Source: Sphaerulina vaccinii (taxonomy: Eukaryota; Ascomycota; Dothideomycetes; Mycosphaerellales; Mycosphaerellaceae). From it: DNA of 64,000 bases. The notes under the pieces were generated by a model. The model had not been told where the DNA came from. It saw only the letters and a list, made by a program, of their open reading frames with translations, and did no database searches. The stretch covers positions 372,001-436,000 of the forward strand of contig JAKUDP010000011.1 in assembly GCA_022570795.1 (NCBI GenBank), read 5' to 3'. This document shows, piece by piece, positions 1-11,423 of the stretch; the stretch's first letter is position 1, and the number at the start of each line of letters is the position of its first letter. Made by a program: the position numbers and the translations under genes.

Positions 1-188
1 TACGAGATCAACATGATCGAGAAGACGCATTGAGAAACGATGTCTTGATGAGCTCGAACATCTTCGAAGCTGCTTTCGCCGCAATGCTGAACCAAGTAAC
101 CGCCTAAGGACAACACCTCTCCAAGTTTCGATGTCAGCTCCTTCGACCCTTCGTACAAGCTGCAGTCTCTGGCTGTTAACAGTCCTAC

Positions 189-2097
189 CTACCCGCTCGA
201 CTGCTTCTTGGCCATGCCGAAGACTTGCGCTCTAGCAGCAAAGAACCACTTTCCTCGATAGTGATAATCGATACCCGGAAACATAGTGGCCACAACAGTC
301 TCCATATCACCACCATTGCGCCGTATGCTCTCCATGTCTGGATTCGAGAATGGCGTGCCTGCCGAAGCCCAGTGATATTCGAAGTCTTGCGGTGCCTCTT
401 CCAGGCGTCCTCTGAATAGGAAGGCTCTTCTGAAGATATTGGTGAACGAATTGGTCGCGGCTTCGCAAAGGTCTGGCGGGACCATCTTCTTCGGCTTCAT
501 ACATTGCAGTTGTGCTACCAGTGTATGCATGAGAGACGATGCAATACGTTGAGCTACTGGCGTCACCGTACCGGTGTCGAGGTTGCCGCCTTCACGCAAC
601 ATGTCGGCTCCTGATTGGTGTAGCAGGTACTCCATGCTGCTATATGGTCCTCCTAGATTCACAAGTCAGTCAGACCGCTCGAAACCTGAATGTACGCGTA
701 CATACTTGGTGTACCTAAGCCCAACAATAGTGTATTCCAGCTCTCCTGTCTGGCGACCATCTCTGGCTCGGCCATGATCACCTTGGACGTCTTCCAAGGC
801 ATCTTCTTTACAAACGCCTCCTCGTACACGGCCGCTCCGATCAATGCTGAGAGCATGTCCCAAAACTTGATTCCTTGCAGTTCGAGCTGCGCAGCTCGCA
901 CTTTCCAGGACTCCCGTTCTTGAGACAGAACACGTTCATACAGCAGCTCTAGTTCGCGACTTGGAGATGGCACAAAGATGATCATTGAGTCTTCCAGCCC
1001 CAGAGCTTCGATAATATCTTCAGCGACAGACCTGATCAGTCGTATGAGGGTGGCCACTTGGAGCTCGATATCTTCTACAGCGCGGAGACCCCAGGGTAGC
1101 TGGCTTTTCCCAGCGATAGGATCCAGCAGTTGTGGCGAGCTTAAGTTGGTTGCGTTGCTGTTCAAGACAGGCGCAGCGGCTGGAGTCGATGTATGCACGA
1201 CCTGGCTCTGCGCTGGAGCGCTGGCGCCTTGCTGATGCATTGTTTCTAGGCCAAGGGCGAGTGCTGGATTCGAGGCTGTGATCGATGCTGCCGGCTCAGC
1301 ACCTGGCATCTGGGAGGCTCTACAGCTGTGTTCGCGACCTGCATCCTCGTGCGTGGTGGAGACGTCGTCCGACTCGTCAATTACGACTTCTTTGTTGCTT
1401 CCAATAGGGAAAGTCGTTCGCGGTGTCCTCGCATCATGGTTCGTAGTGCTTGGGCTGTCTCGTACTGTAACAGCTTCTTCCACAGCCGAGGGTTTGCTTT
1501 TCGAGTTCCTCAGTATGAGCTTTGGTAACTTGGCTGGACTCTGGCTTGTCTCGCTGTTATTGTCTTCCATCAAGCGCCGCTTCGCCTCTCCGGGCATCTT
1601 CGACGATCGAGTGAGTCCCCGACCTGGGAAGGCAGCGGTGTTATGAGCAGTCGACGACAAGGCTGGAGTATGGTTGGCCCGTGGTCTTCCTTGCAGTTGA
1701 TCCTCGAGTTCCCTGGAAGTCCTGTCAATGTGGCCAATGGAGGCGATATCTGCTCGGTACTTTCTGCAAAGTCTGGTCGCCGCACATACACGTCGAACTG
1801 CTCTGCCGTGAGTGTGGTCTTCGGATCCTGCATGAAGAATTGAAAGCCGACATTGTTCGCGCCATTGTTTCTTAAGAAACCTCTTATGAACTCTCTCAGG
1901 TAAGCTGCTTTGGGTGTTACCACTTTGCGGCGCACGAGGAGCTTGAGGTCCTTGCTGCTGATAAGCTCATCGAGTCGACTCTCTTGTGAGGCCTTGTCCT
2001 TATAGTGCGTGGTTCGTGTTCTGGCACTGTTGAGGTCCCAGAAGACGATGTTGAGCGCGCGATCGTGGTCTGCATCCTGTTGAGGCACTTTGGACAT
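189..2097 (-). CDS. Unknown 592-aa protein, three exons
   Basis: The model is complement(189..652, 706..1712, 1790..2097) with ATG at 2097. Intron 1 (1713..1789, 77 nt) has a GTATGT donor, a TTGAC branch and a CAG end. Intron 2 (653..705, 53 nt) has GTATGT, CTGAC and TAG. Removing both gives one frame of exactly 593 codons, which supports the splicing. I do not recognise a family. The N-terminal third is mixed alpha/beta-like (FWDLNSARTRTTHYKDKASQ). The middle is Ser/Pro/Ala-rich and probably disordered, with basic patches (EAKRRLMEDN, KLPKLILRNSK) that could be nuclear signals. The C-terminal 250 residues look folded and helical. It is divergent from the Hsp70-like gene, with 377 nt between the start codons. 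Function unknown. Confidence 0.7.
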
Positions 2098-2474
2098 TTT
2101 GGGCGCGTCGTAGTGATCTCTGTGCTGATTTTTGGCCCGGATCTATCGATTTGGTTCTACTGTTGATGCCGCAGTGTCTGGAAGTGTATGGATACGGTGG
2201 TGTCGTCGGCCATTCATCGAACCTGAGCTTTTAGCGCGACAAAGGAAGCCCGCCTTCGTGTCTCAGCGCGTCACTGTCAACACACAAACAATTCAACACA
2301 TCTTACAGCTTATCCGCTATTACTTCCATGAACTCATAGCACTTTCAAGAACCAAAGAATTCACGTCAACCGCAATACAACAACCACAACAGCACAACAC
2401 ATCAGAGAACAGAGAGTAGCACACGGTAGCTCCTTCGACCATCAACAGTGTACGCCGTCACAGCTCACCCCATC
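2098..2474. promoter_or_regulatory. Shared divergent promoter region
   Basis: This 377-nt spacer separates the two divergent starts at 2097 and 2475. Its second half is A/C-rich, with CAACAACCACAACAGCACAACA-type runs just before the plus-strand ATG, as is common for fungal 5' leaders. I see no further feature in it. Confidence 0.4.
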
Positions 2475-4401
2475 ATGGCGGGACACCACTCGACTTCCAT
2501 TGGAGCGCCTGCCGAGGAGAAAGTGCTCCATATCTCCATCGACTAGGGCACGACAAAAATTGCAGTCGCCTTCTGGATTGGTCTGCCCGACACCCAACCA
2601 CTTGATAACGACATTTTCGACGTCGAGCTGTCCAGCGGTTTCACGTCGGCATCGCAGAAGCTGATGTTCAGAAATGGGCGATGCTACCAAGGACCCGAGC
2701 TCGAAGCGATGTTGCGTGAGAAGGAGGTCGACTACGAGGATGTCATAGAATATCTGAAGGTCCTATTCTATAAGAATCTGGAATGTTCTGATCTTGCCGA
2801 ACGAGCGTACCATAAGCTCAAGGAACACGCGAAGGACTTTGGGGCACGGGAAGACGCCACTGTAGACGAGCTGAAGATCCGAGCACTTGCAGTGCAGTTG
2901 AAGTGTCTGATGAGAAGGGTGGAGCAGGTAATCGAAGCTCACGGCGAGGTCCACTTGATGACCACGAAGCAGGCAATCCAAGATTATCCGCGCAGAGTGT
3001 TCATCAGCGTCCCTGGAATGTGGACATCTGCTGGCAATCGTTGCATGACCGAAGCAGCCAAGGAAGCCGGCCTTGAAGAGGTCAATCTTGTGTGGGAGCC
3101 CCAGGCGGCTGCGGCGTACTGTTTACAGAGGATGGTGGTCCACAACGAGGGTACCTACAAGCCTGGAGACCGAATCCAGTTGTTGGACGCAGGCGGTGGT
3201 ACCAGCGATACGACCGCCTACGAGGTGCGAGCTTCTGACGGCGCAAGCGTTGACAGTGAGTCCGACGACGAGGGTGGCGCGGTGAAGCTTGTTTCAATGG
3301 GAGATGCCAGTGGTGCACTCTCAGGCTCCGAGTTCGTCAATCAGGAGTTCTTGCGGTGGCTGGTGCACAAGATCAAGCTTGACTACCTGCGCAACCAGTG
3401 GCCTGGCGGTCTGTCTGCTCTGTGTAAGCATCTGTCTCTCACCGAGGCGCAAGTTCTGGAGCACGCGCAAGCGGACTTCCAAGATCTGGACTTGATCCGG
3501 ACCAAGTACGTACCTGGATTTGAGGTATTGTTGAAAGGCATGAATGTGAGCGAGGCCAAGTTCTTGAACGAGGCCAACGTACAGTTTACCAAGCTCAAGC
3601 ATGACTTGCAAAAGCACCACTTCGAAGCTAGATCTCGTGAAGAGCACAAGATATGGATTGACGGCGACAACGGAGGCAGAGATTATCAGCTGAAACTGAG
3701 AAGGTGAGCGATATTGTACGAGCCCATGATTGAGCCGTGAGTGGCTTGTCGACATGCCACTTACTTCGAGACCATCTACCAGAGCGGTACAGTGTGATCA
3801 TCGAGCCTGATGTGCACTTCGCTCCATCGCGGTGGAAGACCATTGTGGCCCCAGGTGGGGCATCACTGTGGCGAATGCGACTCATACCCGAGGATGAACA
3901 GGTGAGCAACAACCGATCGTATCTCAATTGAATTGCGCGTACTGTGGGCACGAACCTAATGACAGCCCAAGCTCATTTCAAGTAGCTCCTTCAGAGAAAC
4001 ACTTACTAACCAGCTTCATCTAGGACATCCATCTACAGATCTACTGGTCGGCCACCGCACGAGAAGAAGGCAGTGTGATTCTCCTCGACTACGACAACAA
4101 ATACGGCGAGCAAGATACAGTCCCTGGCGTAGAAAAGTGGGATCGCCTTATCGCCGACCTACCAAATCTCAAAGATCTGGGCTTCATTCTGAAGTATCCG
4201 AAGGGCAGGCAAGAGAACGGATTCTACGAGATACATTATCGTGTTCTCATTACCGCCACAGGTGCTAACGTCTCGGTGCGCTGGGAGATGTTGTCCAATC
4301 CGAAGAAGTTGATCAAGAATAAGTTGGCGGAGAAGGATCTTTTGGTTTTGTACGACAATGCGATTGTGGAGGAGACTTTCAATCCGAATCCGATGGCATA
4401 G
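2475..4401 (+). pseudogene. Hsp70-like (DnaK-fold ATPase) gene, broken
   Basis: Reading from ATG 2475 gives MAGHHSTSIGAPAEEKVLH, then HISID-stop-GTTKIAV. An in-frame TAG at 2544-2546 sits inside the phosphate-1 motif ID(L/F/Y)GTT of the Hsp70/actin fold. The frame is then open to 3704 and holds NBD-like sequence, including VFISVPGMW, VWEPQAAAAYCL and a phosphate-2-like LLDAGGGTSDTTAYE. A TGA at 3705 follows LKLRR. The same frame reads ILYEPMIEP to another TGA at 3738. A shifted frame then gives VSGLSTCHLLRDHLPERY, resembling the VGG adenosine motif, without the 30-40 residues normally between. After GGASLWRM the usual long substrate-side segment is also missing. A clean intron (3902..4023, GTGAGC...TACTAAC...TAG) then leads in phase to the C-terminal block ending at 4401. 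This resembles the divergent fungal Hsp70-like family rather than canonical Ssa. A shortened product from ATG 2664 would lack phosphate-1. Confidence 0.75.
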
Positions 4402-5052
4402 CTTTGTCGGCCATCATGCTATTACGAGTGGCTCTACTGGAGATGCGTTGGGACACACTGGGGCAGAGATGCGCTCCTCTGCACACATCGCATAGAAGAA
4501 TATCGAATTGAACGCGAAGACCTTGCATCCAACACTTCTTTCGTCGGGCATCTTCTCTACCATGTCTCGTACGCTACGTGAGAGTCCCAGCGGACCTAAT
4601 GCATGCACATGCGAGGTGGTACCTGTGTATATTGGCACTGACTTGCGCAACGGCCTCAACAGTCCGCCTTCACCGTACGCTGACGTTGTCCCGGTCTTTC
4701 GCATCATGCACTTGCGTCTCTTTTCTCTGTGCACTCTGCCTGAGCGTGCTGCTCTCCGTGGTCTGCATCTGACCACTCCGGCCGCATTCTCGACCACTAC
4801 CAGGAACTTCGGACATGCCGCAAGACGGACTCTCCGTGATGCGCGCTGCCATATGCCACGTACCGGAGCTCCAGAGGTGGACTTGTATCGTGGTATATGT
4901 CCGTCTTGGCTCTGCCATATGATCGTCGCCGTTGCAGCTACCGGAGTCCGAAGCGCAAGGATCCTCTTCCTGGGCATTGCGCAAGCGACACAGCATCAAG
5001 ACTGCCACGCGTATATGCGCTATACTGTGATGGTGTTTCTCCAAAAGCTCTC
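4402..5052. other. Convergent intergenic region, no supported gene
   Basis: This lies between the 3' ends of the Hsp70-like relic and the Coa1-like gene. Open frames occur on both strands (about 190 and 230 codons), but they overlap each other, lack recognisable motifs, and the plus one runs into the antisense of Coa1 exon 2. I see nothing else. Confidence 0.45.
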
Positions 5053-5695
5053 TCATGGCTGGTTCTCAACAGTCTGTCGGAAAGGATCCGGTCCTGCAGT
5101 GTCTAGTAACGAAACTTTCGTCCCATCTTCCAGCTCTAAACTCCAATCTGTAGTTTCGAACTATCACCACATCGTCAGCTTCCATTCTTTCTTCTCATAC
5201 CCATAGCCATAGCGATAGCCATAGCCTAGAATAAGATGAACATGTACTCACCAACCCCATCCTCGTCCTCCTCACACTCCTAAACCTCATCTTCCCTTTA
5301 ACACCCTTCGTCCCTTTGACCCAAAATGATATATCAATCCTCCCCTGCATCTGATTCATCTCCCCCGCTATCCAAGGAATCTTTGATGCAAAATACACCT
5401 CATCTCCCAGCACCTCTCTGACTCGAGGATTCGTCCTCAGCGCATATAGTGTAGAATTCACAACGCTGCTCGATTGTTTCTGATAGTTGAAAATCGCGAG
5501 GCAAGAGCCGGTCATTATTGCGAGGAATAAGGGGAGTGTGCGGATCCATTTTGAGGTGAAGATTGAGGTCTGAATTGGTGGGAGAGCGCGGTCGGAGCGG
5601 CGTTCGAGGAGAGGCGAACCGCCGGGTTTGGGGGCGGCGATGTATGTGCGCCTCTGAAGGGCATGGCGGAGGGGGATGCGTGTGCGGGAGAACAT
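5053..5695 (-). CDS. COA1: Coa1-like cytochrome c oxidase assembly protein
   Basis: The model is complement(5053..5160, 5252..5695), 183 aa. ATG 5695 gives MFSRTRIPLRHALQRRTYI, a basic presequence with a likely mitochondrial cleavage region. One membrane segment lies at about residues 51-70 (IRTLPLFLAIMTGSCLAIFN). The block with NSTLYALRTNPRVREVLGD and the stretch ending KGKMRFRSVR are characteristic of the Coa1/TIM21-like family, which supports early Cox1 maturation in the inner membrane. The 91-nt intron (5161..5251; GTGAGT, CTGAC, TAG) joins MGL to FETTDWSLELEDG in phase 0, and this continuation matches the family C-terminus. Without the splice the frame runs into repeat sequence. An ATG further upstream is in frame but adds no presequence-like residues. 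Confidence 0.85.
5199..5228. repeat. Hexanucleotide tandem (CCATAG)n in Coa1 intron
   Basis: About four to five copies of CCATAG, one with C-to-G (CGATAG), lie inside the Coa1 intron about 40 nt from its 3' splice site. It is a short microsatellite that could vary in length without touching the coding sequence. Confidence 0.7.
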
Positions 5696-6281
5696 GGTTG
5701 GTGATGTTGTGGTGATGGTCAATGGAAAGTTGGTTGTAGATGAAAGTTTGAAGTGAGATGTGCCAAGAAACAGCTTCAGCTTCAGATGACGATGGGAAGT
5801 CAAGCAGATGAAGAAGACAGAACTGGAAAATATTGAGAAAGAGAATGTTTGGTGATGCACAATGTACACTATTCGTTGTGGATACTCTCTCTCATATATC
5901 GCACATAATAAAAACCTCAAGCTCATCATGGCGAGGTATCGACACGCTCAGAACGCTTTCACTCGCTTTCTCTCTCCTAAAGGGTATCCGCCGAACGCCT
6001 TTTTCCTCCTCAACCTGGCCATTTCGCCAGTCCAGTGATCTCTATCATCTATAATCGATCATCCTCCTCCCCCATCTTATGTAAATGTTGTTGACCGGTC
6101 TCCACGCAATTACATCTCAGTGTAATCGCTCTCACCGCTCCCACTTAGAGTTCCTGCATGCCTTGCATGCACGTGGTACTGTCTGTTGTGCATCATCCCG
6201 CGCAGTTCGCAGCAGAAGCTCCAGATCCTCCACAAAATCCTACTTTCTGAGGTGTGAGTCGCACATGGGGCTGAAAGGCTG
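5696..6281. other. 5' region of Coa1-like gene
   Basis: This is a 586-nt spacer between tandem minus-strand genes. It is pyrimidine-rich near 5985-6080 on the plus strand. No gene, RNA or repeat is supported. Confidence 0.4.
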
Positions 6282-6818
6282 TCACCCAACCATGTCGATC
6301 ATTTCCTCTCCATCGATGCAGACGACTTGTGCTTCATGCTTGGTTGTTTCTCGTACCACACTCTCACGTTTCAGCTCGAGAAGATACTGATGTGAAGCGT
6401 TGCATGTACGTAACTCCCGTCGGTACAGCAACGAAGCGTAATCGTAACGCTCGTCGCAGACGACTGGTGCGGACTTCCAGTCTAGGTGAACGAAGTGGTT
6501 GTCTTGCCCAAAGACTTCTTTGCGTACTCGCTTGCGGTATGAGGCGTGTCGAGCTTCGTGTTGGAGATCTGGAGAGGCGTCGGGCATTAACAGGCCCTCG
6601 TGGAATCGACTTCTTGATGTTGACGACGACGATGATGTGTCGGTCGAGGACTGTGTAGATGTGGACGTCCTTCTTCTTCTTGTTGTCGTCATGTTGTCTT
6701 CCTGTTGTTGTCTCGTTGACGGTGGGGGCGACTCAGACAGGCCAAGACCAGTGTCGTGTCTCTTCAACTCATATTGTAGATTGGAAGTCGGTGGCGACAT
6801 CAAGACAGGTCCAGGCAT
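6282..6818 (-). CDS. Unknown Ser-rich 178-aa protein
   Basis: A single exon from ATG 6818 (MPGPVLMSPPTSNLQYELKR) to the stop at 6282. Residues about 45-85 are low complexity: RRRR, a Ser/Thr run and STSRSR, written by GAC/GAT and CTT/GTT repeats in the DNA. The C-terminal 90 residues look folded, with FGQDNHFVHLDWKSAPVV, ERYDYASLLYRREL and a terminal VVCIDGEEMIDMVG. No family is recognised. The open frame extends further upstream, but the MPGP start follows a leader-like region and is preferred. It is probably a fungal lineage-specific gene. Confidence 0.55.
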   Translation of the reverse strand: MPGPVLMSPPTSNLQYELKRHDTGLGLSESPPPSTRQQQEDNMTTTRRRRTSTSTQSSTDTSSSSSTSRSRFHEGLLMPDASPDLQHEARHASYRKRVRKEVFGQDNHFVHLDWKSAPVVCDERYDYASLLYRRELRTCNASHQYLLELKRESVVRETTKHEAQVVCIDGEEMIDMVG

Positions 6819-7092
6819 GTTTGTGAATGTTGTTGTTGAAAGCTGACGTTGACTCCAAGAAGTGCTGTGTTGGTCGAGGCAATGATATAACAACACCAAG
6901 AACCCCGTGGGGTGAATGTTAAGGCGTGTTCATATGAGAGCCAAGGCGCCGAGTGACCCATCTCCGGTGTCCGGAGCACGTGGATCCTGGTCTCATGTGA
7001 CTCGAAAGAATCGCGGTCCTACTCCAAGAATTTAGGGTCCAGAAGTGCCTGGTTACAAGCCACTGAGACTCGTTCGCAGAGTGGTTTATATT

Positions 7093-7639
7093 TCACCCAA
7101 TGGTGTCGATGGCATCGATTGAACGACGAAATTGCTGGATGTCGCTTTCACCAAAACTGTTCAAATCGCGTACCATCCGTTCGTATTGAGCGGCTTTCTT
7201 CGCTGCCATGTCGACTGCCGAGATGGTCATGTCGACTTCGTCTGTGTGAAATACTTGGAAGTCTCTCCAGGCTCGCGACTTTCGTTCTCGTTTCATATCG
7301 TCTACGATCTGTCAAGAGTGTTAGCGCGGATTTCTACGAGAAAGGTCCGAATATACATACATTACTGTATATCTTGGGATGGCTCATTCTCAGACATCTG
7401 CTTTGCCTTGCTTCAGGAGGTATGGGCATCATCATGGCCTCGATATGAGGATCTGATACTCGTTTGCACGGCGGTAACTTGCTGATGCTGGCATTGGATG
7501 CAGTACTGCATCGTGACGCTTGCGATTGGTTGCTGCCCTGTCGTGAGACTCTGCGATTCTTCCTTGGCGGTCTCGGAGCTTCGACCTGCTCGCATTCGGA
7601 GATGCTCTTGTTTCTGCTGAAGCAGCTGATTCCCTTCAT
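7093..7639 (-). CDS. Unknown 164-aa protein, two exons
   Basis: The model is complement(7093..7308, 7361..7639). ATG 7639 gives MKGISCFSRNKSISECEQ. The intron 7309..7360 (52 nt) has GTATGT, GCTAAC and CAG, and joins KIYSN to IVDDMKRERK in phase 0, giving 165 codons. The N-terminal half is basic and Ser-rich (PRPPRKNRRVSRQGSNQS). The C-terminal half is helical and charged (VDMTISAVDMAAKKAAQYERM), possibly a short coiled coil. No family is recognised. It has the same orientation as the 178-aa gene downstream, with a 274-nt spacer. Confidence 0.6.
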
Positions 7640-9116
7640 CGTCGCGAAAGTGCTGTCGCAAACACTGTAGAAGAGGACTGGAGCGATATTATTATTGTAA
7701 GCGCGTCGACGCTCGAGCACTTGTTGTGACGTTGATCCCGTCCAATAGTGGCTGTTCAACAGCCAAGGCTGAGCGCTTAATTGATTGGAACGTGCGCAGT
7801 CTCGGATGGGTAGGGCTATGCTGGAGGGCTGTGTGTTTGTGGTAGCGGTTGTTGCTGGTGGTGGGATTATGAAGGAATGTGTCCACGCATGATAACAGAA
7901 TCGTCCAGTGCCCGCCGTCGCTAGAGCTGTCGTGCAAACATGGCAGAGCGAGCTCGCGTTGGGCAAGTGGAGGAATAAGAAGGCATTCGAGGGTGGGACG
8001 AGCTCCCATGCAAGCATGCAAGCCAAGGTGGTAGTAGTGTCTTGTCAAGGAAACTAAGGCCAAAGCTGGTGCCGATCCAGCCGCAGCGCACTCTCGGTCT
8101 TCTTGAGCGAATGCGATTCTCCGATTCGCGGGCGGCCTCGAAATACTGTCACCGATAGTCGGCCTTATCTTTTCTAGAGTTCTTTGTCTCCCATACCAAG
8201 CAACATTCCGGGTGATGTCGTCTTGGCTGCTCTAACAATGGACAGATCTCACCTCAAAGACTTTCTTGGTGCTCTCCTAACAGCATCACGGATCATGTGC
8301 ACCCCGGTGCTTGCAAATGTGATATGCTGCATGGATTGAAGCGCGACGATAGCGACCGGAGATGTTGTGAAGGGTCTCACAGAGAGGCCTGGCGAGATCG
8401 GAACGTGGCGCTGGGGGCGCTCGACTGGCTATTGGCGACAGCAACGAGCACGACAACCAACAAAAGCATTTGTCCCCTACTAGTAACTTCAGCAGCCAGG
8501 TACGTACACTACTACTGCACGAGCAATATGCCACCACCCCACGTCTGCGTCTCATGTTGTGAAAGCTATGCACGAGGGTCGCTCGTTGGCTGCATTCGAC
8601 CGCAAAACAGCATCGGCAACGTGCTGGTCGGCACGAGCGGCGGTACAGTTGTGTGTGTGATATCAAACCACTCTTTGTTCATCATCATTCTTCTCTCGCA
8701 CAATGTGGTGTGCGACTACAGACGAGATTGATAATCAGTGTTTCCTCTGTCTTCTTTATCCGCTCGATTTCCGTGATGAACGGCAACGCCTTCTGACTAG
8801 CAACGCGCGTGCGCGCGGACGAACATGTCGTGCCATGACGTTTGAAGGATTGCTGATTTGAGCGACGCCGCCATATGCGAACTATTCTGGAGAAGAGTCG
8901 AACTTTCTGGTGCCTGTTTCCGTTGCTTGAACGTCGCAAGCCTTCTGTAGGATCCACTCTCTGGCAGGTTGCGGCAGTTGTTGAACATTACGAGAAGTGA
9001 TAAGCATTCATCAGCCTCCACACCCGATAGTAGTCGCCATGTTCCGGTCAGCAGCTAGGGTCTTTCTTAGGACCTTCCCGTGAATGTTGGTTTTCTTGCC
9101 CGACCAGTCTTACTGC
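7640..9116. other. 1.5-kb spacer without supported gene
   Basis: Only short overlapping frames are seen, including a 144-codon plus-strand frame at 8297-8731 with a non-ATG start and a Cys/His-rich composition that I do not trust. It contains the 5' region of the 164-aa gene and the 3' region of the Efm6-like gene. No repeats or RNA signals are supported. Confidence 0.4.
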
Positions 9117-10007
9117 TCACCGACCAGCTTTTCTCCTGATTGTACACCTGGTCGCCAAGGTCAGCCTGGACTTCATCAGATTGAAGGAGTGCGTGACTTA
9201 CAAGAATATGTTCTCCCTCGCATAGCTGGGCTGGTCAGGGTCGTCAGACACGTCCTCGACCACGAATTGCTTCTTCACCGCTTTCAGGAAATGCATGTCG
9301 GCTCTCCTTCGACGCTTGAAGCAGAAGTAGCAGACGGTTTCTGGACCTATGAGATCCTGGAGAGTCTGCTGGAGCAGTGGGAATGCAGGCTCGAAATACA
9401 CGCAGTCCGCAGCCAATACGATATCTGGATGCTGTGGGATGGTCTCTGGCGTCGCTGTGCCCCATTCGTAGACAGTGGGCTTCACCTTCTCGCCGAGGTT
9501 GTTCAGCTCGATGTTCTGTTGCATCAGAGCGAACATCGTGTCCATATCAGTGATATGAACCGCAGCACTGAGCTGACATCCCACGGCCACGGCCAACCTA
9601 TGACAGTCAATACACGCGTACTCAGCCAACAGAGGAAATGCAGATCAGTTGTGCCTCTTACCCAACTAGTCCACCTCCGGCACCCAGCTCAACACTGATT
9701 CGGTAAGTCAGCCATATGAATACTCGATCGCGCGCATTGGAGTGATCGCGACAAACATTGAAGAGGCGTTTCGAAGCTCATCTTGCTTCTTGCGTAGAAT
9801 GTACTTCGTCAAGATCATTCCAGCGGGCCAAGCTTGACCGCCATTGCCTTTGGCCAGGTCTTCGTGGAGCACCAATGGTGGCGTAAGAAGTCCATCGAAA
9901 TCCAGGGACTGCGTCGCTTTTGGCTTGTGTGTTGGTGAAGTGACCAGGTCTTCGGAGAGCCCAAACTCGCCCGGGTCAGAGTCGTGTTCGTGATCTGACA
10001 GTGACAT
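9117..10007 (-). CDS. EFM6: Efm6/METTL21-like protein-lysine methyltransferase
   Basis: The model is complement(9117..9147, 9202..9597, 9662..9694, 9757..10007), four exons, 236 aa. Class I SAM-binding motif I reads IVELGAGGGLVG at about residues 84-95 and is only formed after splicing the 62-nt intron 9695..9756. Next come the acidic loop HITDMD (109-114) and the family motif DCVY (159-162) in DIVLAADCVYFEPAF. Exon 2 is only 33 nt. The last intron (9148..9201) has a GTAAGT donor whose TAA would otherwise end the protein after IFL; splicing gives the terminal CTIRRKAGR. The best fit is Efm6, which methylates translation elongation factor eEF1A in yeast; other METTL21-type enzymes are possible. 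Cytosolic. Confidence 0.82.
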
Positions 10008-11423
10008 GATTTCGATACCGCTTGACTTCGACTCGAGGTCACCTGCAAGTGTCGTCAACTTGCGAAATTGGCCTGCGATCGACAGAGTTTCGGCCAGGCG
10101 CTGGGCACGAGCTGGGCAACGTGCTTGGTCAAGCCTTGGGTTGGCTTGTCTTTCTGCACCGAGCTCAAAAGAGATTGGAAGCTCGATCGGGAAAAGTTGT
10201 GGTCTTCCCATTAGAGAAAATCATTTCTTCCATCTTCGTGCTTCTGCTCTCCTCAGGGCTTCACGCTGTATCTTTTTGCTGTTATTATTGTTGTTGTCTC
10301 TGTGCGACAGCCAAGTATCGCAACATGGAGTGCCTGCTCTCGACCGCGATGTGCCTGCAGGTTCGTGGCAAGTGTGACTTGGCGATGCAAGAGACGTGGA
10401 CGTGGACACCCGCCCTGCGATTTGTTTCACCGAGTCTCACACACACAAGCCCGCCACATGCCGATGCGCGATTTTTTTGTCGAGCATCTCCAAGGGCCAA
10501 GGCGACCAGCCAGCTTGTCCAACACGAACAGACAGCTGTAGCAAACAAGAAACATGACTGGAGCTGTTCAACGCGGCCGACGACGATCTGGCAGGCAAAG
10601 AAACAGAAATCCGAACATCGCAGAACTTCTACCCACGCCGTTGCGCTAGAGGGTAGAGAGATCGGTACTTACATCTACGGAAATGATATACAATACTCGA
10701 TCAGGTACCGTGGACAACAATTGTAACACGAAGCGAACTTGCATCAAATGATTGCGTGGCTGCAGAAAAGCTGGAGAAAAGCTCACGATCACACGAGATC
10801 ATCCGGCAGTGGTGCGAACTCAGCGATACAGCTCGAGCTCACAATTTTCCGTCCAATAGTGAAGCTCGACTGTGCATGAGGTACGATTGTGCGACCGGGT
10901 GTTCTCGAAATGCTTGGGCCTTCTAGAAGATGTCCTGCTTGGACTTCACCTTTGGTACGTACCCCTTCGTGCACTGCCTGGGCAGCTACATTCCGTTTCT
11001 TCTCCAATTGTGTAGGTCCTGAAAGCCTCAGGCAATAGACAATTGAAAGACTGGCCCATGCTGTAGATGGCAGGAAGTACAGTGCTGTAAGTCAACGACT
11101 GTGGCTTTTACTGTAGTCGAAGATGCAAGCTGTGGCTAGCGAGCTTCATCCCTTGCTCCAAAGCACAAGACAATTTTCTTTCATTCTTCGAAAGCCACAC
11201 CCAGCAAGGAGATCAGACTTCACTATGGCCACTCTACGCGTCAGGCGCGCAAATGCGCGTGTCTGGAAGATGAGGCTCCTTTCTGAATCTCGAGTATGTC
11301 CTGTCGCTTTTCGCCAGAACACAGGACAATCATCGAAGGACTATCACCAACGCCAATAGCAAGTGTGCTGAAAAGAGGAGGCGAAGTGCCGTGGAAGGTT
11401 GAAACACGTCGACGCAGGAAAAG
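10008..11423. promoter_or_regulatory. Divergent intergenic region, Efm6-like / Axl2-like
   Basis: This 1.4-kb spacer lies between the divergent starts at 10007 and 11424. It holds a short TTATTATTGTTGTTG trinucleotide-like run near 10280. A 234-codon plus frame starting near 10022 overlaps the antisense of the methyltransferase upstream region and has no motifs. No gene is supported. Confidence 0.4.

Noticed and set aside
2544..2546. Programmed readthrough or recoding of the TAG in the Hsp70-like gene
   Set aside because: The following context is GGC, not a known CTA/CAR readthrough context, and further stops and deletions downstream fit decay better.
4414..5206. Two long overlapping ORFs (187 aa minus, 232 aa plus)
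   Set aside because: They overlap each other and the antisense of Coa1 exon 2. The plus one starts at TTG, and neither shows domain motifs or splice context.
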